NCBI GenBank assembly: GCA_037953625.1
Contig: CM075649.1
Span: 107,017,290-107,081,289, forward strand
DNA: 64,000 bases
Source of the DNA: Crotalaria pallida
Taxonomy: Eukaryota; Streptophyta; Magnoliopsida; Fabales; Fabaceae
Direction of reading: 5' to 3'
Made by a program: the position numbers and the translations under genes. The notes beneath the pieces are model-generated. The model saw only the letters and a list, made by a program, of their open reading frames with translations, made no database searches and was not told where the DNA came from. Of the stretch, positions 56,001-64,000 are shown one piece after another. The stretch's first letter is position 1; every line of letters starts with the position of its first letter.

Positions 56001-57473
56001 ATTCATCTCCAAGGTAGATAAAGAAAGATCACTGATAGTAATTGATTTCTGATGACAATCAATCAGAACATGGTGTCGAGACATCCAGTCCATGCCCAGA
56101 ATGATGTCAAGCTTAGTTAGAGGCAAAAAAATTAGATTGACTTTGAATTCCCGCTCCAACACTCGAAGTGGGCAATCTAAACACATAGTTGTTGTGACTA
56201 CAGAAGAATTCGTGGGTGTGGAAACAGATAATTTATAAGGCATTTCTATTGCAGACAACCCTAACTTCTTCATGCAATCGGAAGAAATAAATGAATGAGT
56301 AGCTCCGCAGTCAAAGAGAATACCACAAGGAATACTATTAACATAACCGGTACCTCTAATCAGTTCATCAGCATCAGTAACCTCCTCACCATCTAGAGTA
56401 TACACCTTGCCCTTCCGAGTCACCCTGTTGTCACCAGCTCTCTGAACCTTAGCCACATTAACCTCCTTTTTAACTGCATTTTTAGGACAATTTGTCACAA
56501 CGTGACCCGGCTGCCCGCACTTGTAACAGGTTGGACCCTTACTCGGATTCAATGTCCAGCAATCTCCCCTATGGTGCCTACCACAATGTGGACAAGTCGG
56601 AATAGGACCAAAAGTTCTTACTGCTCGGCCTGTTCTAGGCTGAGAGTAAGGACCTGGTCGCTGCACCGAACTCTTGCCCCTGATCGGGCCGGTCCGCTGT
56701 ATTGCTTTGCTCTTATCCTCCGCTTTCTCTTGCTTTAGAGCATTTTCAAATGCACTAGTCATGTTCACTAATTGAGCCAAATTTGATATGCCCTGATAAG
56801 TAAAGATGGTTCTGATCTTAGCATTCAACCCAGCTTCAAACTTAATGCACTTGGTTCGTTCATCAGCATCTTTGTACCCTCTAGAGTATCGGATCAAATC
56901 CTCAAACTGAGCTGCGTATTCTCCGACACTCATTGTTCCCTGTTCCAACTTCAAGAATGCTAACTCCTTCTCCCTCCTGACTTCTTCCGGAAAGTATTTG
57001 TTCAGAAATCGGATCTTAAAAAGATCCCAATTGATCACCTCATTACCAGCTTCCAAACTACGTCTCTGATGCTCCCACCAGTGTTCTGCCTCACCTGACA
57101 GAACATATTCCACCAGTCTGACATACTGATCTACTGGTGGTTGCAGCGAGCGAAGGATTTTCTCCATTTCCTGGAGCCATTTTTGAGCCCCATCTGGATT
57201 GAATCCCCCTTCGAACCGAGGTGGATCGTTCTTCCTGAACCTTGACATCCAATCAACAGGAGCTGGTGGAGGATTTATTGCTGTTGCTGCTGCTGCAATG
57301 TTTCCCGCTTGGTTCTGTTGCATTTGTGCCAAAGCTGCTACATGATCCTGCTGTATCTGGGTTTGGGCCTGTTGCACTTGCACTAAGTTCTCCAGTATCG
57401 CCGCCATTCTATCATTATCACCTCGTCGCCCAGCCATACTGCTAAGCCATTGATGAGATGAACAATTAAACAT
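53037..57473 (-). CDS. gag-pol: Tekay/Del chromovirus Gag-Pol polyprotein (intact)
   Basis: 1478 residues, no stops; Met-13 is an alternative start. Order: Gag capsid (about 70-250); zinc knuckles CPHCGRHHRGDC (294-305) and CYKCGQPGHVVTNC (316-329); aspartic protease DCGATHS (388-394). Then come reverse transcriptase with FIDD (686-689) and RNase H with YCDAS (833-837) and SDH (896-898). Integrase has the zinc finger H1048, H1055, C1085, C1088 and catalytic D1118, D1179, E1215. A GPY/F module (1353 on) and a chromodomain (about 1408-1465) follow. This is the standard chromovirus layout; the chromodomain is thought to steer integration to chromatin marks. The last codons are read through the polypurine tract (KWERI) and the stop lies 11-13 bases inside the 3' LTR. 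All catalytic residues are present, so it could serve as helper for the non-autonomous elements nearby (inference). Confidence 0.97.
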   Translation of the reverse strand: MFNCSSHQWLSSMAGRRGDNDRMAAILENLVQVQQAQTQIQQDHVAALAQMQQNQAGNIAAAATAINPPPAPVDWMSRFRKNDPPRFEGGFNPDGAQKWLQEMEKILRSLQPPVDQYVRLVEYVLSGEAEHWWEHQRRSLEAGNEVINWDLFKIRFLNKYFPEEVRREKELAFLKLEQGTMSVGEYAAQFEDLIRYSRGYKDADERTKCIKFEAGLNAKIRTIFTYQGISNLAQLVNMTSAFENALKQEKAEDKSKAIQRTGPIRGKSSVQRPGPYSQPRTGRAVRTFGPIPTCPHCGRHHRGDCWTLNPSKGPTCYKCGQPGHVVTNCPKNAVKKEVNVAKVQRAGDNRVTRKGKVYTLDGEEVTDADELIRGTGYVNSIPCGILFDCGATHSFISSDCMKKLGLSAIEMPYKLSVSTPTNSSVVTTTMCLDCPLRVLEREFKVNLIFLPLTKLDIILGMDWMSRHHVLIDCHQKSITISDLSLSTLEMNEEAEISQISVVCEFPEVFPPEIPGLPPNREVEFSIDLMPGAGPISIAPYRMAPPELEELKKQIEELLAKGLIRPSVSPWGAPVLFVKKKDGSLRMCIDYRQLNAVTVKNKYPLPRIDDLLDQLRGAAIFSKIDLRSGYHQIRIREEDIPKTAFRSRYGHFEYVVMSFGLTNAPTIFMDYMNRIFRPYLDSFVIVFIDDILIYSKSPSEHAEHLRIVLQILKSKQLYAKLSKCSFWLNEVQFLGHVISEKGVAVDPSKVEVVLKWERPKSITEIRSFLGMAGYYRRFIEGFSKLALPLTTLTRKGVPFEWSPECEGSFQELKKRLTSSPVLVLPDPTQSFVVYCDASKQGLGCVLMQQGQVIAYASRQLRQHEQNYPTHDLELAAVVFALKIWRHYLYGSKFEVFSDHKSLRYLFDQKELNMRQRRWMEFLKDYDFDLQYHPGKANVVADALSRKTLHVSNLMVKEMEFIQDFSDLNLNMQVKEKSIVLEMLRVTNDLMGLIKERQADDVELQKLLEGASGNEEPDFVKGSDDIIRFRGRICVPMDFEVRRDILWEAHRTKMNFHPGATKMYQDLKRIYWWPKLKTDVADHVSHCLTCQKVKIEHQKPGGPLQSLEIPEWKWDSIAMDFVTGLPKTVGGCDSVWVVVDRLTKCAHFIPTHKKYTLEKLTQLYIRDIVKLHGVPTSIVSDRDPRFRSRFWQSLQEALGTKLKFSTAYHPQTDGQSERTIQTLEDLLRACVLEQAGSWEQLLPLMEFTYNNSFHSSIGMAPFEALYGRKCRTPLCWFQIGENLLTGPDIVKETTEKVTMIKNKMKTSQDRQKSYADRRRRPLEFDVGDRVFLRVSPITGIGREIKSRKLTPRFVGPYEILEKVGPVAYRIALPPHLSRLHNVFHVSQLRKYVHDPSHVVTLDDLPLKENLTFEVLPVRIEDRRVKQLRGKEISLVKVIWIRNDVEEATWELEDKIRQSHPQLFDEFRGRNSGKWERIVTS
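53050..53064 (-). other. Polypurine tract of Tekay element (within the CDS)
   Basis: The minus strand reads AAGTGGGAGAGAAT directly before the LTR start TGTAACATCC; it is also codons of the Gag-Pol end. Confidence 0.85.
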
Positions 57474-57599
57474 TTAATATTAAATAAGAATATAAACTTC
57501 CTAGTCTTGGTCTTAGACTCTTAGCTAAGTAATCCAGTTACTCTCTTGGTGAGTAACTATTGGAGATGTGAGTCCACACTCCAAAAGCCGAGGGAAACT

Positions 57600-57611
57600 G
57601 CTCTGATACCA
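57600..57611 (-). other. Primer-binding site of Tekay element
   Basis: The minus strand reads TGGTATCAGAGC (initiator tRNA-Met type), five bases from the LTR. Confidence 0.9.
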
Positions 57612-57616
57612 TAAAA

Positions 57617-60339
57617 TGTAACACCTAAGTTTATTTACCCTTATATACCCTTAATTAAAAAAAAAGCAACTTGAAAATTCCTTTTTTCGACTCAAGAATT
57701 GATTAGGAAAAAATCTTAATTACTTTTCTTTCATACGAAAATCTCCCGTCAAACGGACGGAGTTTCGTTTGTTTATTGGACTTTTCCAAAAATTCCTGTT
57801 TTCCTGCAACCTGATAAACAATAATATTTTCATATAACAAAGCCTGCAGGGCTATACACATATATATACCAGCTAGTGCATCTTTGTGCACGCATCAAAA
57901 CAGGTTTAAGACATCATAGTATCAGCATCAGAGTTAGCGGAATATAAACAAGTTTTAGGAAATAAGTTTTCCCCCAAAATAGACCCCTTTCCCAAAAGGA
58001 TCCGTCCTGGCCCCCCCCCCCCAAAAAGCTATTTACATTTATATACAACAAAATGATTCACATCATCGGGCCCAGGACATTCCCATGTCCTACATCACTA
58101 AAGGTAACCTACTCTCCCTGAGAGGGAGAGTACTCCTGCTCGGCCTGCTCAGGTGCAAACTCTTCCTCAGTACCTGTGGTGATAGTAAGGAGTGAGTATT
58201 ACACATAAAATGGGGAGACAGTTTCCAATTAAGACATAATGCGACACTAAGCCATACACATTTAACAACTTAATCACAACATCATAAACAAGAGTCAATT
58301 CATCGCAATTCAATTTCGAGTATTCATTAGTTTCTCAAATCGATTTTGATTTAACATTTTCTTAAGTCTTTCGTTCCATGTATTTTAATCATATTAATAT
58401 TCTTTTTATCTGTCCCTGGTCACGACCTACTGCGTCTGCACTCATGTGCACTCACGACTTACTGCGCCCGGGTATGTGTCTCAATCCCCTGGTCACGACC
58501 TACTGCGTCTGCACTCCTGTGCACTCACGACTTACTGCGCCCGGGTAAATCCCCTGGTCACGACCTACTGCGCTCGCACCACCGCGCGATAGCGACTTAC
58601 TGCGCCCGGGTATGTTTCTCAATCCCCTGGTCACGACCTACTGCGTTCGCACCACCGCGCGATAACGACTTACTGCGCCCGGGTAAATCCCCTGGCTGAG
58701 CCTGGGTATAATATAATTAGTTCTTTATCATTATGAATTCTTTAGCAAATTTCCATTTTTCAAAATTAATTACCACATTACACATTTTCATTATCCAATG
58801 ATCACAAATATATTTTGTAACTTAATTAGCACAATTTCACTTATTATCACAACTCAAATTATTAAACAACATAAGCATATAATTCATCAACATCACCAAA
58901 CCACAAAATGCAATATATCAACATCAAAATAAATTCCATAAGTCATAGATTCTATTCTAACAATTATTTTATATTATATCAACCTAAACTAACACAAAAT
59001 CTTAGTACTCATCATATGCATAATGTAAACTAAACCCCGGAGTAAGGTAATACTCACTATAACCCACTCCTTACCTTAAATTAGCAAAGAGTAAATAGAA
59101 CCTTAGTGAGCCCTAGCTCAAAATCTTGGAAACTTGAATTTCCTAAGTCTAGCTTGCCACCTCAACAAGGAAATGATGAAATGTTGATATACCACCCTAT
59201 TTGTGAGAGCACAAGATGAACTATCCTTATCCTTGCCTTGGTTTGAGTTGGAACACATGAAGCAAAGTCCCTACATGATCATGGTGCAAGAACCTAGGGT
59301 TTTAGAATAAAAATCCATGAACTAAGAAGAGTTTGATTCATGAGGAAAATAACTTATGGCATGAAACTCACTTACCCAAATCAATGATGAGAAAATGAAA
59401 ATCCAAGGAGAAGGAAGGAGGGTGGAATTCGTGAGCCTTAAGAAGAAAGAAGGGAAGAGCTTTAACCAAAATCCATGGTGCAAGGTTGTGTGGTCTTGAT
59501 TGATTTTGGGTTTGGGGTGCCCAAGATCAAAGGTGTATGGTGGATTTGATGGTGGAGGTGTTCTTGATGTTGAGAGGAAATGGGTGAAGGTGATGAGTTG
59601 ATGATGGTTTGAATGATGGTGGAGGACTTTGTTTTTATTTCTTTTATTTTGCCTTGGCTGGTGCAGGAAATCCAAGGGCTGGTGGGCAAAACTTAGCCAC
59701 CAAGCCAAAATTCAAGGGACCAGATCTGTCCAGATCTGCGCAACGCGCCTGGGCGCATGCCAGGCTCGCCTGGGCGCACGTCCTGCACCAGCACCAGACT
59801 GGTGCATGGCTCACACGGTCAGCTGGGAAATTGGCGCGCCACACGGATTCCTGGTGCGCTGCTGCGTGCATCCGCTCGCCTGGGCGAGTGGTGGGCTGGC
59901 CTGGGCGGGTTTTTCACTGATTTATGCACCAAATGAACAGTGACTCGCCTGGGCGAGTGGTTCATGCGCTTGGGCGAGTTTCAGGGTTTTAACCTTCGAT
60001 TCGCCGTAACTTTTTCGTCGACCGTCGGATCGAGTTCAAATTTTTAGATATGCTTCTTTACCCCATAAACTTCACATCCAATGGTGGAATTTATTTTCTT
60101 AGCTCCCTATAATGAATTTCTAATTTTCTCTTTTCGGTTGATTTCTAACACTTAAAACGCCGATTTTACTCCCGATCTCGCTTATTTGACCCTGCCCAAA
60201 GCCATACATACCTTCTATACAACTCCTAGGACCTACATTCACCATCCACATATTTGGAAAAATTCATTAAATCACTTTTCCAATTTTTCTAAGGTTTTTA
60301 GCATTTATTTCACTTAAAAACAAGGTTTAGGATGTTACA
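57617..60339 (-). repeat. Tekay element, 5' LTR
   Basis: 2723 bp, about 99% identical to the partner LTR by eye. Holds the same palindrome cluster (59736-59980), putative intron (58174-59074), minisatellite (58413-58706) and hairpin (58111-58131). Confidence 0.95.
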
Positions 60340-62732
60340 GGCTGAATCCAGAAAAGTGCACCTTCGGGGTCCCTGCGGGCGCCTTCCTCGGCTTCATGCT
60401 ATCCGAGAGGGGGATAGAAGCAAACCCCGACAAGTGTTGAGCTATCTTAGAGATGAGGAGTCCTGCCGATCTTAATGGGGTGCAACAGTTAACAGGCAGA
60501 ATGGCAGCACTATCAAGATTTCTCCCTCAAGCTGCAAAAAAGGCTTTACCCTGGTACCAACTTTTGAAAAAAGGAACTACTTTCAACTGGGATCAAAACT
60601 GTGAAGCATCTTTCCTGGCACTTAAAGAATATCTATCTCGCTTCTCCTCCAGTTCTCTCCAGTCCTCTGCAGGGAGAGAGTCTTTTCATTTATTTATCTG
60701 TTCGTGATTTAGACCTCAGCTCGGTGTTGGTCCGAGATGAGGGCAGAAATGAGTTTCCCATTTACTTCATAAGCCGAGCTCTACAAGGTCCCGAGCTCCG
60801 GTATTCCAAGGTTGAAAAATTCGCATTCTCTTTGATCCTCGCTGCACGGCGGCTACGACAATACTTCCAGAGTCATCCCATTGTCGTAAGAACCGACCAA
60901 CCCATTAAGCCCGACCTCGCCGGGAGAATGATGGCATGGGCAGTCGAACTTTCCGAGTTCGATATTTCCTACGAACTGAGGAGGGCAATTAAATCACAAG
61001 CGTTGGCAGATTTCGTGTCCGACTTCACAGAGCCCCACCAAAGCTCTAGCTCGGACACTTGGGTAATATATGGTGATGGTTCAAGCAATCAGAAGGGAGC
61101 AGGAGACGGAGTGATCTTGGAGAACGCGGAAGGTCTTAGCATTGAATATTCACTGAAATTCGAGTTCTTAACCTCGAATAATCAGGCTGAGTACGAAGCG
61201 GTCCTTGCTGGCCTCCGCATGGCTAATGAGCTCGGAGCAGTTGAAGTTCAAATACTAAGCGACTCCCAGTTGGTGGATTCCCAGGTCGTCGGGGATTACC
61301 AAGCGAAAGAGCCCATTCTACAAAAATATCTTGATAAAGTTAAGACTCTGGCTCAGGACTTTGCCAAATTCTCCATCACCCACATTCCCCGTTGCTCAAA
61401 TTCCCGCGCCGATGTGCTTTCCAAGCTAGCGAGCACAAAAGGAACAGGGAATAACAGAAGCCTCATTCAAGAACAGATTTCGGCTCCTAGTGTAATAATG
61501 GCTATTGTTGTATCACCGAACTGGATGCATTCGATCATGGAATATTTAGAGCATGGAATACTCTCCGCCGACCAGAAGGAAGCGAAGAAACTGACCAGAA
61601 AAGCGGCCGAGTATGTCATTGTTGATGGAATCCTCTACAGGAGAGGAATGTCTTCCCCACTCCTCCGATGTCTCACCTCCGAGGAAGCCCAAGAAACCTT
61701 GAACGAGGTTCATGGAGGAATGGGGAGCCACCATGTGGGAGGCAAGTCCTTAGCAAGGACAGTATTGAGGGCTGATTATTTTTGGCCAACCTTGGTAACA
61801 GATGCCATCGATCATGTCAGAAAGTGTCCTCAGTGCCAATTTTTTAGTGATGTGTACCAGAAACCCGCTGAGGAACTCCATTCTCTTGCTTCCCCTTGGC
61901 CTTTCAGTATGTGGGGAATGGACATTGTGGGGCAGTTCCCAATAGCTCCAGGTCAGCTAAGATTCATTGTGGTAGCAATAGACTACTTTACTAAATGGAT
62001 TGAGGTCGAACCATTAGCAACCATCACTTCTACAAGAATCCAAAATTTTTTTGTAAAACAAGTCATCTCTCGTTTCGGACTTCCACTCACTCTGATTACT
62101 GACAATGGGAGCCAGTTTGCTGCTAACAGCTTCCAAATATTGGCTGAAAACCTCGGAATCTCTCATCGGTTCTCCTCCGTCGAACACCCCAAGACTAATG
62201 GGCAAGCCGAAGCTGCTAATCGGGCTATTGTTGATGGCCTCAAAAAAGAGAATTATACAGGCCAAAGGAGTGTGGGCCGATCAGGACCACAGTACAGACC
62301 TCAACTGGGGAGACCCCTTTTAGACTCACTTACGGTTGCGACGCGGTCATCCCCATCAAACGAAGGATCCATACCTTCCGAATGAGGGACAGGCCCAAGG
62401 AAGAAAATGAGAATCTGATCAAAGAAGACCTAGTATTGGCCGAGGAGATCCGAGAAGCCGCTTCAGTTAGAGAGCAAAAAGCGAAAGAAAGACAAGCAAA
62501 GCAATACAACAAGTCAGTGCAACCCAGGTCCTTTGAGGTCGGAGACCTCGTACTCCGAAGAGCAGACATTGGGCTCAAAAATAGAAGGGATGGAAAGTTT
62601 GCCCAGAATTGGGAAGGCCCCTACAGAGTAGTTTCAAAAAAACACTCTGGGGCATACAAGTTAGAAACCCTCGAAGGAGTCGAGCTCAAGAATTCCTGGA
62701 ACGTTGCGAAGTTGAGAACCTATTTCAGTTAG
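60340..62732 (+). pseudogene. Tat element: RT end, RNase H, second (archaeal-type) RNase H and integrase, frameshifted
   Basis: Resumes the RT frame (LNPEKCTFGV, GFMLSERGIEANPDK). TGA at 60438-60440, a 4-bp insertion near 60631-60639, a single-base insertion near 62241 and another indel near 62310 break it. RNase H (about 60700-61020, FISRALQGPELRYSKVEK) is followed by a second RNase H (61057-61440, GDGSSNQKGAGDGVIL, NNQAEYEAVLAGL, SDSQLV). That double RNase H marks the Tat lineage. Integrase follows, with HVRKCPQCQ, MWGMDIVG, LITDNGSQF and NGQAEAANR keeping the D,D,E residues. The C-terminal part FEVGDLVLRR...WNVAKLRTYF ends at TAG 62730-62732. Not functional as a whole. Confidence 0.9.
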
Positions 62733-63724
62733 GATTATCCCAGGTATCATCAGCAATCACCTGCACCTTCAGTTCAAGTTCAAGTTTAATTTCATTTTAG
62801 TTTCTGTTAAATTCTTCACATCTACTTCCTTTGTTTACATCTTGTTCCATTGTTATATACTCACTTTTAAATTCCCTAAATGGCAATGAACTCATATTTG
62901 TGAAATAGTACAAACTTGCCCTTACTCAAGTGCCATAGTTTTATATACGTACGTACTAGCTTCTCATTTAGCACTAGCCACCTAAATGTTGCATGGCGCT
63001 ATGTACAGTCAACATCTTGTAAATAAGATCGGCTCATAAGCACAGTGTACAAGGGACACCCGATAAAGTACAGCTTGCTGTGAAATGTTCTCACATAACT
63101 TCACTCAGCAACCTCTTTCACATCGGGGACGAGGATACCCACCTTGGCTATGGTGGCTGGATCCGAGATCCCTACCGTATGCACTTATATACAGTACCTT
63201 TGTTCAGAGGAAAACTTATAAGATTACTGCACTTCCTGAGTCGTCCGAGCACAACCTAATTATTTATTTTAAGTTATAACGAAGGACAACAAAGTTGTCT
63301 TTATCACGTGCTTTTTCAGATCCGACTAAATCTGAATACAACAAGTAAAAAAGGACTTGTATTCTTAAAAACAATTTTACTTGGTTACCTAACAGCTGAC
63401 CACGACTCAAGGACTTGCGTTTGTAACAGGACAAGTTTCCTTGACGACCTGACAACTAATCGCAATTCGGATCCGAGGTTTCAATAGCGAACATGCAATG
63501 AGTTAATAATATAAACTCGCATTGCGCAACAAGCTAAAGAAAAAACATGCATAAAAACGATCTCGGATGCAGTATATATGAAACAAGTTGAACAAAATAT
63601 AACTTGCATTAAACAAAAGCAAATGTTATACAAAGACAAAGACAGCAAAATAAAACAGTTCCAATGCTGTCAAACATGTTGTACAAAAACATTAACAAAA
63701 TACAAGCTGCCCAGCATAAGGGAC
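62733..63724 (+). other. Tat element post-pol spacer
   Basis: About 1 kb between the integrase stop and an antisense ORF. AT-rich with no ORF above about 64 codons and no repeat I can name. This corresponds to the long 3' region of Tat elements; the 3' LTR must lie beyond the window. Confidence 0.6.
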
Positions 63725-64000
63725 TTACGCTGCATCATCTTCAATATCAGAAAGCTGCACCTTGGTCGGGTCGAACTCCTCCTCGGGTTTCTCTTCCAAG
63801 GGGTTGGGAAGGTTCTCTTCAGGTTGGTCGAGATCTACCTCGGCTCCGTCGTTTTCAAAATCCACCATCTTCCCATTTTCGACCCCAAACCCAGCACTGG
63901 CGCCGACAACCCGAACTCGGATCTCCTTGTTCAGAAATTGAATCTGCTCAACAGCACTGGCAAAGATCTTGCTTCCTCCTTTCTCAAAATCGAAGGTTGT
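63725..64000 (-). CDS. C-terminal end of a Tat antisense ORF (partial, runs off window)
   Basis: 91 codons open to the right edge with stop TAA at 63725-63727. Begins TTFDFEKGGSKIFASAVEQI and ends in a very acidic tail (EEKPEEEFDPTKVQLSDIEDDAA). It lies antisense to gag-pol, between integrase and the expected 3' LTR, exactly where Tat elements may carry an antisense ORF. It could be the C-terminus of the same kind of protein as 36672-38246, whose own C-terminus was lost at about 38246; the two do not overlap, so I cannot test that here. Base composition (GC-rich, codon-like) differs from the AT-rich spacer and supports real coding. Confidence 0.55.
   Translation of the reverse strand, partial: TTFDFEKGGSKIFASAVEQIQFLNKEIRVRVVGASAGFGVENGKMVDFENDGAEVDLDQPEENLPNPLEEKPEEEFDPTKVQLSDIEDDAA

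Larger units (their letters stand above)
50329..60339 (-). mobile_element. Intact Tekay/Del-type chromovirus (Ty3/gypsy)
   Basis: 10.0 kb with LTRs 50329-53049 and 57617-60339, a perfect GGCTG duplication, an initiator tRNA-Met primer-binding site and a polypurine tract. A single uninterrupted Gag-Pol ORF ends in a chromodomain. I noticed about twenty base differences between the 2.7-kb LTRs, plus a C-run length change near 50720/58010, so insertion is recent and the element may be active. Inserted leftward into the RT of the Tat element; the youngest event I can order on this side. Confidence 0.95.

Noticed and set aside
53778..56738. Plus-strand ORFs up to 241 codons opposite the Tekay pol
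   Set aside because: Antisense shadows of a strongly coding region.
57600..57611. tRNA-Met gene fragments (GGTATCAGAGC words)
   Set aside because: These are primer-binding sites next to LTRs; no cloverleaf surrounds them.

Overview
This window is plant nuclear DNA made almost wholly of nested LTR retrotransposons. I see no ordinary host gene, no rRNA or tRNA gene and no CRISPR array. The AT-rich LTRs, primer-binding sites matching plant tRNA ends, and Tekay/Del, Tat, Athila and SIRE-like signatures point to a flowering plant. A legume is my guess from the style of the LTRs; that is inference.

Left half (1-27251). Three copies of one giant-LTR family (here 'family X', LTR about 5.8 kb, minus-oriented, no coding capacity) are inserted into each other. 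X1 survives as 21856-23438 plus 26254-27251. X2 survives as LTR tail 13412-14488, internal 14489-16062 and full LTR 16063-21855. X3 survives as 1-3208 plus 11944-13411. A complete non-autonomous element Y (3209-11938, LTRs about 3.4 kb, target duplication ACATG) sits in X3. A solo LTR Z (23439-26253, target duplication AAATG) sits in X1.

Middle (27252-38246). An Athila-like non-autonomous element (27252-32097, minus) has a partial left LTR and one short gag-like ORF. Next come a decayed chromovirus gag with its polypurine tract and a partial LTR (32098-34490), a CACTA-like transposon end (34491 to about 34990), and the 3' end of a minus-oriented Tat element. That Tat remnant carries a spliced, promoter-bearing antisense ORF on the plus strand (36672-38246).

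Right half (about 38247-64000). A second, plus-oriented Tat element runs past the window edge. Its gag-pol is broken by stops and frameshifts and split twice. One insertion is a SIRE-like Ty1/copia element (40393-48580) that has gag plus an unusual second ORF but no pol. The other is a young, apparently intact Tekay/Del chromovirus (50329-60339) with a 1478-residue Gag-Pol ending in a chromodomain. An antisense ORF enters from the right edge.

The most notable patterns cross family boundaries. Short palindromic words cluster just upstream of TATA-like boxes in most LTR families. In Tekay, Y and Z, a putative intron in the LTR leader holds a minisatellite whose units keep complementary arms while the arm sequence changes. 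The SIRE-like element has replaced its whole pol with a 'putative plant transposon protein'-like ORF.
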